Source: Bacillota bacterium (GTDB lineage: Bacteria > Bacillota > Clostridia > Lachnospirales > Lachnospiraceae). Taken from it: DNA of 9,753 bases. This document shows, in pieces, positions 1 through 6,519 of the stretch. The position numbers and the translations under genes were made by a program. How positions within the stretch are numbered: the stretch's first letter is position 1; each line of letters opens with the position of its first letter. The DNA is taken from contig JAFAEB010000205.1 of the NCBI GenBank assembly GCA_023424235.1, forward strand, positions 1 to 9,753, given 5' to 3'. The notes beneath the pieces are model-generated. The model was not told the origin of the DNA, searched no databases, and worked only from the letters and a program-made list of their open reading frames with translations.

Positions 1-6
1 ATCCAT

Positions 7-13
7 ACCTCCT
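7..13 (-). promoter_or_regulatory. Shine-Dalgarno sequence for a gene beyond the window edge
   Basis: Read on the minus strand this is AGGAGGT, a near-perfect ribosome binding site that begins inside the pyrD stop codon (TAG at 14-12). An ATG at 6-4 is only one base away, too close to be used efficiently, so the real start is probably just outside the window. The overlap of stop codon and binding site shows that the operon continues downstream of pyrD. pyrE (orotate phosphoribosyltransferase) is the common neighbour in related genomes, but its identity is inferred and not seen. Confidence 0.6.
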
Positions 14-914
14 ATATCATACATCCAATGATTTCATTGATATCATTTATATTATTCTGTTTCATAAAAGCTTTAATCCCATCTATAATTTCCATGGTTG
101 CATTGGGATTTATAAAGTTTGCTGTACCAACAGCAATGGCAGAAGCTCCAGCCATTAAAAACTCAATTCCATCTTCTGCTGTCATAATGCCACCCATTCC
201 TATAATAGGTATTTTTACACTTGATGCTGCTTGGTATACCATTCTGACAGCAATTGGTTTAATTGCAGGACCTGATAAACCACCTGTTTTGTTATGAAGT
301 GCAAACTGTCTTTTATTAATATCGATCTTCATTCCTGTTATGGTATTAATTAAGGATATGGCATCAGCTCCAGCATCTTCAACAGCTTTTGCCATCTCAC
401 TAATATCGGTAACATTAGGACTTAATTTCATAATAATGGGTTGTTTTGCTACTTTTTTAATTTCTTTTGTAATCGTAGATGCAGAATCACATTGCTGTCC
501 AAATGCAATCCCACCTTCTTTTACATTAGGACAAGATATATTAATTTCTAGCATATCAACTTCTGTATCAGCTAGTCGTTCAACTACTTCAATATATTCC
601 TTTGTGGTTTTTCCACATACATTTACAATGATATTTGTGTTATATTGCTTTAAAAATTCAAGGTCTCTTTCAATAAAAACATCAACACCTGGATTTTGCA
701 ATCCAATGGCATTTAACATTCCCGAGTCTGTTTCTGCAATTCTTGGTGTTTGATTTCCAAGCCAAGCTACACTTGAAACTCCCTTTGTAGTTATAGCACC
801 CAAACGGTTAATATCTACAAATTCACTGTACTCCATTCCTGAACCAAATGTTCCAGAAGCTGTTGTTACAGGGTTATTCCATAAAACTCCACCAATTGTA
901 ACTTTAGTATTCAT
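12..914 (-). CDS. pyrD: Dihydroorotate dehydrogenase B (NAD+), catalytic subunit
   Basis: This 300-residue cytosolic flavoprotein oxidises dihydroorotate to orotate, the fourth step of de novo pyrimidine synthesis, and passes electrons through PyrK to NAD+. It is a full-length FMN-binding TIM barrel. The N-terminal segment has NPVTTASGTFG (14-24). TTKGV (42-46) carries the conserved lysine K44. NISCPNV (125-131) carries C128, the catalytic base that marks class 1 enzymes (class 2 uses serine). NT at 190-191, GGLSGPAIKP (211-220) and GMGGI (239-243) form the orotate and FMN phosphate sites. There is no N-terminal membrane helix, unlike quinone-linked class 2 enzymes. The start has GGTGG six bases upstream. 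The gene follows pyrK by 29 bases on the same strand, which supports type 1B rather than fumarate-linked 1A. Confidence 0.96.
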   Translation of the reverse strand: MNTKVTIGGVLWNNPVTTASGTFGSGMEYSEFVDINRLGAITTKGVSSVAWLGNQTPRIAETDSGMLNAIGLQNPGVDVFIERDLEFLKQYNTNIIVNVCGKTTKEYIEVVERLADTEVDMLEINISCPNVKEGGIAFGQQCDSASTITKEIKKVAKQPIIMKLSPNVTDISEMAKAVEDAGADAISLINTITGMKIDINKRQFALHNKTGGLSGPAIKPIAVRMVYQAASSVKIPIIGMGGIMTAEDGIEFLMAGASAIAVGTANFINPNATMEIIDGIKAFMKQNNINDINEIIGCMI

Positions 915-943
915 ATTAGACCACCCATCTTTCCTATTTGATT

Positions 944-1711
944 CTATAGTTCTATTTCCTCTGCAAAGAATACAGGACCTTCTTTACATATTCTTTTATT
1001 ATTAACATGAGTATGAGGATCCACCTCTTTACTCTTACAAACACATGCCAAACAAGCTCCAATTCCACATGCCATTTTTTCTTCTAATGATAATTGTGTT
1101 GTAATTTTGTGGGCAGCAGCATAGGACTTAACTCCTTTAAGCATTGGAGTAGGGCCACATGCATATATCATATCACCACTAATTTGATTGACGATTAATG
1201 CATCTATCACATTGCCTTTCGTTCCATTACTTCCATCTTCTGTTGCAATATAAACTTGTCCATACTTTAAGAATTCCTCTGCTAGAAAGAGATTATTATC
1301 ACGGTAACCCAATACGATTTGAAGTTCACCTCTTAACTGTTTGGCTAATTCTAACATAGGTGGAATTCCAATTCCTCCACCTATTAGTATGGATTTGGAC
1401 TCTTTAAGTGTAAAACCATTACCTAGTGGTCCCATAACTGTAATCATATCGCCTACCTTTAAGTGTTCAAACTCTTTTGTCCCATTCCCAACAACACGAT
1501 ACACAAATCGAATGCTATTATTTTCTTTATCGATTTCACAAATACTGATTGGTCTAGGTAAAAGCCTATTTTCGCTTTTACAATAAAGTGAAAAGAATTG
1601 ACCAGGCATCGCATCGAATACTATCCCAAGGTCTGTAACCCACATACTATATACATCCATACTAAGCTTCTCTATGGAGGTTATCTTAACTGCTTTCTTA
1701 TTAACTGCCAT
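944..1711 (-). CDS. pyrK: Dihydroorotate dehydrogenase B, FAD/[2Fe-2S] electron transfer subunit
   Basis: PyrK forms a complex with PyrD and carries electrons from FMN through a [2Fe-2S] cluster and FAD to NAD+. The 255-residue length is normal. The order of domains is that of the ferredoxin reductase superfamily. An FAD-binding barrel covers about 1-100, with RPIS at 53-56 as the flavin motif. A nucleotide-binding domain covers about 105-205, with the glycine-rich GGGIGIPP at 111-118 and CGPTPM at 185-190. A C-terminal cluster domain follows, in which C215, C220, C223 and C242 are the expected four iron ligands (CxxxxCxxC, then a distant C); C225 is an extra cysteine. GGAG lies eight bases before the ATG. 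It is the first gene of its transcript here, with a candidate promoter just upstream and a terminator for the preceding operon beyond that. Confidence 0.96.
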   Translation of the reverse strand: MAVNKKAVKITSIEKLSMDVYSMWVTDLGIVFDAMPGQFFSLYCKSENRLLPRPISICEIDKENNSIRFVYRVVGNGTKEFEHLKVGDMITVMGPLGNGFTLKESKSILIGGGIGIPPMLELAKQLRGELQIVLGYRDNNLFLAEEFLKYGQVYIATEDGSNGTKGNVIDALIVNQISGDMIYACGPTPMLKGVKSYAAAHKITTQLSLEEKMACGIGACLACVCKSKEVDPHTHVNNKRICKEGPVFFAEEIEL

Positions 1712-1765
1712 TTCTTTTTCTCCAATCTTATGATTTCTTTACCGATTTCAAGTTAAATCTTCATA

Positions 1766-1794
1766 ATTATAATCGATATGTATTTGTAACACAA
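1766..1794 (-). promoter_or_regulatory. Candidate sigma-A promoter for pyrK-pyrD
   Basis: On the minus strand a perfect -10 (TATAAT, 1771-1766) lies 17 bases from a poor -35 (TTGTGT, 1794-1789; three of six consensus bases). Transcription would begin near 1759 and leave a leader of about 48 bases. That leader is too short for a PyrR-type attenuator, and I see no hairpin with a T-run in it. The placement, between the upstream terminator and pyrK, fits an independent operon. The weak -35 keeps confidence moderate. Confidence 0.45.
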
Positions 1795-1841
1795 TACTAG
1801 AAATCGCTTTTCAAATTAAAGTTACTAATAAGTTTCATTAT

Positions 1842-1880
1842 AAATACTAAAGGATGCCGTACAATTTTGTGCGACACCCT
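1842..1880 (-). terminator. Probable intrinsic terminator after the glycosyltransferase gene
   Basis: Arms 1872-1880 and 1851-1859 pair over nine positions, including two G-U wobbles. After one mismatch (1860/1871) the stem continues with three more pairs and a small A/T loop. It starts 19 bases past the glycosyltransferase stop. Read on the minus strand, the tail after the hairpin is T-rich but interrupted (TTAGTATTTA), so termination may be incomplete, with some read-through into pyrK. Confidence 0.55.
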
Positions 1881-1898
1881 CTGATCCTGTATGTTAGG

Positions 1899-2825
1899 TT
1901 ATAACTTTTCCTTAATAATATAGATTGGTCTTCCTTTTACTTCAAGATAAGTTTTAGACATATATTGGCCAAGAACACCTATAGAAAATAATTGAATTCC
2001 ACTAACAAACAAAATAATACATAACATAGAGGCCCAACCAAAGGCTGAATAGACCCCTATAAAATGTCTAATTAATATAATTAAGATACTAATAAAAGAA
2101 ACACCACATAAAGCAATTCCCATAATAGAGGCTATTGCTAATGGTATGGTTGAAAAAGCAACAATTCCATCGATGGAATATAAAAATAACTTCCAAAAGG
2201 ACCATTTTGTCTCTCCTGCTGCTCTTTCAATATTTTTATATTCAATCCATTTTGTCTTAAAGCCAACCCAGCCAAAGATTCCTTTGGAAAATCGATTGTA
2301 CTCTTTTAAACTAAGAATAGCATCCACCATTTGCCTCTTCATCAAGCGATAATCTCTGGCTCCATCAACGATATCCGTTTTAGAGATCCGATTCATAAGT
2401 TGATAGAATCGTCTTGCAAAAAAGGAACGAATTTTAGGTTCACCATCTCTAGATATTCTTCTAGTAGCAACCGAATCATAGCCTTCATCTTTAATACAAG
2501 TAAACATCTCCTCTAATAGACTTGGCGGGTCCTGTAAATCAGCATCCATCATTGCAACATAATCACCTGTAGACTCCGTAAAGCCAGCAAAAATAGCCGC
2601 TTCTTTTCCAAAGTTCCTTGAAAATGAGACATAATGAACTCGGTTATCCACTCTTTTAAGTTCCTTTATTTTATCCAGTGTTTTATCCTTACTTCCATCA
2701 TCCACAAAAATAAGTTCAAATTCAACATAATTCATCTGACTCATAACCTGTTTCATTTCATCATAAAACAAAGAGAGAACAGTTTCTTCATTATAACAAG
2801 GTACTACGATTGAAATTTTCTCCAT
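1899..2825 (-). CDS. GT2 polyprenyl-phosphate glycosyltransferase (CsbB/GtrB-like)
   Basis: A 308-residue membrane-anchored family 2 glycosyltransferase, expected to transfer a sugar from a nucleotide donor to undecaprenyl phosphate on the cytoplasmic face. The GT-A domain opens with ISIVVPCYNEE (4-14). VDDGSKD (41-47) binds the nucleotide, and MDADLQDP (93-100) contains the metal-binding DxD (D94, D96) and the QDP typical of the DPM1/GtrB/CsbB group. RAAGETKWSFWKL (201-213) is the interfacial segment before two C-terminal membrane hairpin helices (about 222-252 and 262-288). The end, GVLGQYMSKTY...GRPIYIIKE, is the usual signature. I chose the ATG at 2825, which has AAGGA nine bases upstream; a longer frame from TTG at 2843 has no such site. 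It overlaps the YfhO gene by 35 bases in another frame, so translational coupling is likely. The sugar is not readable from sequence; GlcNAc (as for CsbB) is one possibility. Confidence 0.9.
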   Translation of the reverse strand: MEKISIVVPCYNEETVLSLFYDEMKQVMSQMNYVEFELIFVDDGSKDKTLDKIKELKRVDNRVHYVSFSRNFGKEAAIFAGFTESTGDYVAMMDADLQDPPSLLEEMFTCIKDEGYDSVATRRISRDGEPKIRSFFARRFYQLMNRISKTDIVDGARDYRLMKRQMVDAILSLKEYNRFSKGIFGWVGFKTKWIEYKNIERAAGETKWSFWKLFLYSIDGIVAFSTIPLAIASIMGIALCGVSFISILIILIRHFIGVYSAFGWASMLCIILFVSGIQLFSIGVLGQYMSKTYLEVKGRPIYIIKEKL

Positions 2826-5532
2826 TGTGATCATTCCTTTCAACCTTAAGTTGTGTTAACTTTCTACTTAAAATAAGAACAAGGAAAAGAATAAATCCTC
2901 CAATTGACAAGATACAACCGATTCTAAGGAATGGAGTCTCATAGCTTAACTCTACAAATTGCTCCCCAGCCTCAAGAGGTATCGCCATATACATAATATT
3001 ACCTTCTAGGATTTCTACTTCCCTATTGTTAACAGTTGCCTTAAATCCCTTACTATAAGGGATGGTTAAACATAGAATCCCATCCTTATCTAAGCTTACT
3101 TTTCCTGAAATGGTATTCTTATTAATCCTTACATCGGTAAGGACATTCTGGCTTAAGTCAGCGATTCTACTTTCATATATGTTCATTGGAATACTATAAA
3201 CGCTGAATTCACCAATGTTAAAAGTACCTTTATTATTAAAGGTAAGTTCAAGATAGCTTCGTTCTTTTGTAGAATATCCAAGGTTTACAATATAATTCTC
3301 TTTAGCAAAATAGCTGTTATTCTTATTCGAACGAATATTGATTGTTTTTGTAACTTCACCCTCACCTTTTACCTTAACATCAATATAGTAATATGGGGTA
3401 TGATTTATATTTACATTCTCAAGTCTAAGATACGTTTCACAATTTTTCTCAGACTGATAACTTATCCGAAGCTTTGCACCTTTTTTTAAAACCTTTATTC
3501 CTCCCTCTACTATCAAAAGGTTTTCATCTGGTTCAAGGTTAATGTCCAATTTACTAGCAAATACTAGTTCCTTCTCTTTTTTTAATTGCTCCTTATATTC
3601 TGTTTCATTGCTATCTTTTAGGCCCTCATTTAAGACAATGGAAGAAAGCATAATTTCCTGTTTATCAATCGGATGTAATATATCATAATCTTCCTTTTGG
3701 ATATAGCTATCATAGACATAAGCAAGTGGTAAATAATTTTTATTATATAATAAGTAATATGTTTTATTCCCTTTCGATACTTCTTTTATAACTTCATAAC
3801 CAAAGGGTGCCATATTTTTATCTTTTGTTACAATGTATTTTACACTTGCTAATGTTCCTAGTGTTGTTCGATAATCTAAGTCATCAAAGCGATAAGCAGT
3901 TCTTAAGTTGAGTAATTCTAATCCATTAAAATACTCAGGGACTCTCTTATCCATCATACTAAAATATCCTGCTACATCATGATATGAAAGACTTAGGCTT
4001 TCATTATGCTTACTGTCACCAAAGGTTTCTATACGGTAAAAGCTATCATCGTCTATCTCCTTAATTAAAGATACGGGCGAATCTTCAATTGTATCTAATA
4101 CTTTACCAGCATTAATAAATTCACCAACATAATTGCCGTATTTACTATGATAGGTAAGAAACCCATTTACCCCTAAATTTCCAACCACGATTATTAATAC
4201 AATTAGATTAATAATCGCTTTACTTGCTTTAAAATATGTTAAAACAAAAACTGCAAATACCGATACTGTGAGGAAAGCAAGCCCAATCATTACATATATA
4301 TTGCTACTCTTAATTGCTATGACCCCATAGCCTAATAAACCTAGTATAAGGAGTATATTTTTATATTTGTGCTGCTTAAATAAATCCTCATAGGTCATTA
4401 CAAAGATAAAGGCCACTAAAAATCCATAACCAAATTCCCATCGATTACTTACATATGCAAAGCCATTCATTACATATCCAAAGGCTGGCACAAGAAGCAT
4501 TAGCGTTCCAATTATAAAAAAATCCCTTAATTCTTTTCTTTTATTATTTATTAAGACTAGCGCAATACTAATTGGTATAAAAGCTTGAAAGGTTAATCTT
4601 GTCCAATGACCTGGATAAATATTTGGGGCAATCAATGCTTTCATCACGCTAATGTAGTGGTTAAGATTATAATGAAGTAGCTTCACATCATAACCAGTAT
4701 CAAATCTACCAATATTTAGAAAAGAAATGATTACTGGAAGTAGTAAAAAGGCTGACATAACGATTCCTAAAAGATAATATAACACTCCTCTTGTAAAGGT
4801 TTTAATAAAATCCAAAAGTACGGTCACTTTATTCTTAGTTTCATAACCAATCCATTCTCTACTGTGATAAAAGTAACGAACCACTCCATATAAAAATATT
4901 AAAATGCTTAACATATATAAAAAATAAAAATTACTAATTGCACTAATGAAAACTCCAATAACTAATACAAAAGGTCTACGCTTTCTTAATACTTGCTCCA
5001 TTCCAATTAAAAGTATTGGAAGATAAATCATTGGATTTAAAAAGTAAGGATGACGAACTCCTGCGTACAAGGCATATCCGCAAAACACATAGATAAGTGC
5101 ACCAAGTACAATTTTTAATCCTCTTTGCTTCATATAAAAGCAATAGGCAATAAAGCATACCCCTGCTAAATAAAAACGAAGTATAATCAGGTATTTATAA
5201 ACCGTTTCAAGACTATCTACCCGAAATAGTCCAACTAACATAGTAATTGGATCACCAATGGCATAGTAACTTAGGGTTGTAATAACATCAAAACCCATAC
5301 CTATTTTAAAATCCACCATAGTAATTCCATTTCCTGAAAAGATATCTTTTAACCAGTTACTATAGTAAAGAATAGATGGAAAATGTTGATTAATGCCATC
5401 GATATTCCATACAAAGGATTTATTACTTAAGCGAAAAGGTAGGAAAATTATAAAACTTAATAGAATAAACAATGTAGTATAGATAAGATATTCTATATAA
5501 TATTGGGAACGATTTTTAGTTTTACTTAGCAT
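2791..5532 (-). CDS. yfhO: YfhO-family polytopic membrane protein, probable GT-C glycosyltransferase
   Basis: This 913-residue protein has an N-terminal half with about a dozen membrane helices (first at about 15-34, last of the cluster at about 438-459), a large extracytoplasmic domain (about 460-868) and one final C-terminal helix (about 869-888). The first external loop carries NIDGINQHFP (43-52), the W..DG..QH.P pattern of YfhO proteins; D45 is the best candidate for the loop-1 acidic residue expected of GT-C enzymes. YSKGFKATVNNR (826-837) matches the family's C-terminal beta domain. In Bacillus subtilis, YfhO is reported to act with CsbB to put GlcNAc on lipoteichoic acid; the overlapping GT2 gene here implies the same partnership, but the acceptor is inferred. 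The start codon has only a GGAG 14 bases upstream, an unusually long spacing, and a stop codon (TAA, 5544-5542) lies nine bases before the ATG in frame, so no longer version exists. Confidence 0.88.
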   Translation of the reverse strand: MLSKTKNRSQYYIEYLIYTTLFILLSFIIFLPFRLSNKSFVWNIDGINQHFPSILYYSNWLKDIFSGNGITMVDFKIGMGFDVITTLSYYAIGDPITMLVGLFRVDSLETVYKYLIILRFYLAGVCFIAYCFYMKQRGLKIVLGALIYVFCGYALYAGVRHPYFLNPMIYLPILLIGMEQVLRKRRPFVLVIGVFISAISNFYFLYMLSILIFLYGVVRYFYHSREWIGYETKNKVTVLLDFIKTFTRGVLYYLLGIVMSAFLLLPVIISFLNIGRFDTGYDVKLLHYNLNHYISVMKALIAPNIYPGHWTRLTFQAFIPISIALVLINNKRKELRDFFIIGTLMLLVPAFGYVMNGFAYVSNRWEFGYGFLVAFIFVMTYEDLFKQHKYKNILLILGLLGYGVIAIKSSNIYVMIGLAFLTVSVFAVFVLTYFKASKAIINLIVLIIVVGNLGVNGFLTYHSKYGNYVGEFINAGKVLDTIEDSPVSLIKEIDDDSFYRIETFGDSKHNESLSLSYHDVAGYFSMMDKRVPEYFNGLELLNLRTAYRFDDLDYRTTLGTLASVKYIVTKDKNMAPFGYEVIKEVSKGNKTYYLLYNKNYLPLAYVYDSYIQKEDYDILHPIDKQEIMLSSIVLNEGLKDSNETEYKEQLKKEKELVFASKLDINLEPDENLLIVEGGIKVLKKGAKLRISYQSEKNCETYLRLENVNINHTPYYYIDVKVKGEGEVTKTINIRSNKNNSYFAKENYIVNLGYSTKERSYLELTFNNKGTFNIGEFSVYSIPMNIYESRIADLSQNVLTDVRINKNTISGKVSLDKDGILCLTIPYSKGFKATVNNREVEILEGNIMYMAIPLEAGEQFVELSYETPFLRIGCILSIGGFILFLVLILSRKLTQLKVERNDHNGENFNRSTLL

Positions 5533-5630
5533 TTTTAGTTCTTATACTCCAATCTATTATAAAGTTATTACAAATACATTATTGCCATAATCTATTTTAA
5601 AATTCTTATTCAATTCTTTATATAGTTTAT

Positions 5631-5639
5631 ATTATACCA
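5631..5639 (-). promoter_or_regulatory. Candidate extended -10 promoter for the yfhO-glycosyltransferase operon
   Basis: On the minus strand the bases read TGG then TATAAT, a perfect extended -10 element (TGnTATAAT). The position 17 bases upstream has only an A/T-rich, non-consensus -35, which extended -10 promoters tolerate. The start would be near 5624, giving a leader of about 92 bases. A second TATAAT at 5561-5556 lies so close to the gene that its transcript would lose the ribosome binding site, so I prefer this one. Confidence 0.5.
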
Positions 5640-5720
5640 TAAAATAATTACCATATATTACTTTTTTCTTACTTAATCCTTGTAATTAATATTAAATCCA
5701 TTACAAATAATAATTTAAAT

Positions 5721-5753
5721 GAAAGATTTTCTTATAAAATTATGAAATCTTTC
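5721..5753. repeat. Perfect 9-bp inverted repeat upstream of the cyclophilin promoter
   Basis: GAAAGATTT (5721-5729) is matched by its exact reverse complement AAATCTTTC (5745-5753), with a 15-base A/T-rich spacer. It ends 13 bases before the -35 of the cyclophilin promoter, where an activator or repressor site would be expected. It lies upstream of the predicted start sites of both divergent promoters, so it is probably read as DNA. The A/T-rich setting makes chance occurrence possible. Confidence 0.45.
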
Positions 5754-5766
5754 CTAATAAAATTGT

Positions 5767-5795
5767 TAGACACTCCATACAATATATGTTATAAT
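5767..5795 (+). promoter_or_regulatory. Sigma-A promoter of the cyclophilin gene
   Basis: The -35 is TAGACA (5767-5772; five of six consensus bases), the spacer is exactly 17 bases, and the -10 is a perfect TATAAT (5790-5795). The start would be about 5802, leaving a leader of about 33 bases that contains AGGA eight bases before the ATG. This looks like a strong housekeeping promoter. Confidence 0.8.
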
Positions 5796-5834
5796 TGGCA
5801 AGGATGAACACTTTATCAAGAAAGGATAAACAAA

Positions 5835-6359
5835 ATGGCAAACACAAATCCAATCGTAACAATTGAAATGGAGAATGGCGATCTTATTAAAGTAGAATTA
5901 TATCCAGAAATCGCTCCTAACACTGTTAAAAATTTTATATCCCTAGTAAATAAGAACTTTTATGATGGGCTTATATTCCATAGAGTTATTCGTGGATTTA
6001 TGATTCAAGGTGGTGACCCAGAAGGAACTGGTATGGGTGGTCCTGGTTACTCCATAAAAGGTGAATTTGCTTATAATCACTTTGAAAACAATTTAAAACA
6101 TTCAGCTGGAGTTATTTCAATGGCACGTTCTCAAATGCCGAATTCAGCAGGTTCTCAATTCTTTATTATGCATAAAGATTCTCCTCATTTAGATGGCTCT
6201 TATGCAGCATTTGGTAAAGTTATTGAGGGTATGGATGTAGTTAATAAAATTGCTGATATTAAAACTGACTATCAAGATAGACCAGCTGAACCTCAAAGAA
6301 TGAAAAAAGTTACCGTTGAATTATTTGGTGTAACTTATGACGAGCCAGAAAAACAATAA
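5835..6359 (+). CDS. ppiB: Peptidyl-prolyl cis-trans isomerase, cyclophilin type
   Basis: A 174-residue single-domain cyclophilin that catalyses cis-trans isomerisation of X-Pro bonds and helps protein folding. It lacks a signal peptide, lipobox or membrane helix, so it should be cytosolic. Landmarks are FHRVIRGFMIQGGDP (48-62), with catalytic R50, F55 and Q58; GFMIQGGD is the family signature. ISMARS (94-99) and NSAGSQFFI (103-111), with Q108 and F110, complete the active site. LDGSYAAFGKV (119-129) closes the barrel. The residue matching human CypA Trp121, which binds cyclosporin, is H118 here, so drug affinity is probably low, as in many bacterial cyclophilins. It stands alone between its own promoter and terminator. 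The symbol follows the cytosolic bacterial type and is a family-level assignment. Confidence 0.95.
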   Translation: MANTNPIVTIEMENGDLIKVELYPEIAPNTVKNFISLVNKNFYDGLIFHRVIRGFMIQGGDPEGTGMGGPGYSIKGEFAYNHFENNLKHSAGVISMARSQMPNSAGSQFFIMHKDSPHLDGSYAAFGKVIEGMDVVNKIADIKTDYQDRPAEPQRMKKVTVELFGVTYDEPEKQ

Positions 6360-6395
6360 AATATTACATGTATTTTGTGAACTTAATTAATATAA

Positions 6396-6447
6396 TGCGA
6401 CATAATGCCATGCATAAATATGCGATGCATCTATGTCGCACTTTTTT
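6396..6447 (+). terminator. Intrinsic terminator of the cyclophilin gene
   Basis: A perfect 9-bp outer stem (TGCGACATA at 6396-6404 with TATGTCGCA at 6432-6440) encloses a second 6-bp stem (ATGCAT at 6410-6415 and 6425-6430) and is followed by C and six T. It begins 36 bases after the cyclophilin stop. The double-stem form and uninterrupted T-run make this a confident call. Confidence 0.85.
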
Positions 6448-6470
6448 AAATCTATTTCCTATACATGCTT

Positions 6471-6476
6471 TATACT
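6471..6476 (+). promoter_or_regulatory. Weak candidate -10 for the aminopeptidase gene
   Basis: TATACT (6471-6476) lies 44 bases before the aminopeptidase start and after the cyclophilin terminator, where a promoter is needed. There is no recognisable -35 at 16-18 bases; the nearest T/A-rich hexamer is 20 bases away and there is no TG extension. The call rests on position and one hexamer only. Confidence 0.3.
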
Positions 6477-6519
6477 AACTTACACATATATGATAACAAA
6501 ACAAAGATTGGAGGCAATT

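Larger units (their letters stand above)
5533..5834. other. Divergent intergenic region between yfhO and the cyclophilin gene
   Basis: A 302-base, extremely A/T-rich gap between divergently transcribed genes. It holds a candidate extended -10 promoter facing yfhO (5631-5639), a 33-bp inverted repeat (5721-5753) and a strong promoter facing the cyclophilin gene (5767-5795). I see no convincing small reading frame with a ribosome binding site, and no terminator, as expected between divergent start sites. Confidence 0.8.

Noticed and set aside
340..753. Open plus-strand frame of 137 codons opposite pyrD (and similar ones opposite pyrK and the aminopeptidase)
   Set aside because: These are antisense shadows of well-identified genes, have no ribosome binding sites and give low-complexity Ser/Ile/Phe-rich products.
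2826..2843. Glycosyltransferase start at TTG 2843 or ATG 2834
   Set aside because: AAGGA falls between these codons, so it is too close to 2834 and downstream of 2843. It fits only the ATG at 2825, where the family's MEKISIVVP opening begins.
5556..5561. TATAAT on the minus strand near the yfhO start as its promoter
   Set aside because: A transcript from it would begin at or after the GGAG, with no -35 at the right distance. The extended -10 at 5631-5639 fits better.
5741..5748. TATGAAAT near the cyclophilin promoter as another copy of the half-site seen at 8315 and 8388
   Set aside because: About one copy of this A/T-rich octamer is expected by chance in a window of this size, and the reverse complement also occurs inside the pyrD coding region (near 427).
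6433..6519. Longer N-terminus for the aminopeptidase, starting at the ATG at 6433
   Set aside because: That ATG lies in the right arm of the cyclophilin terminator and has no ribosome binding site, and the extra 29 residues do not resemble the family. The ATG at 6520 has GGAGG at ideal spacing.
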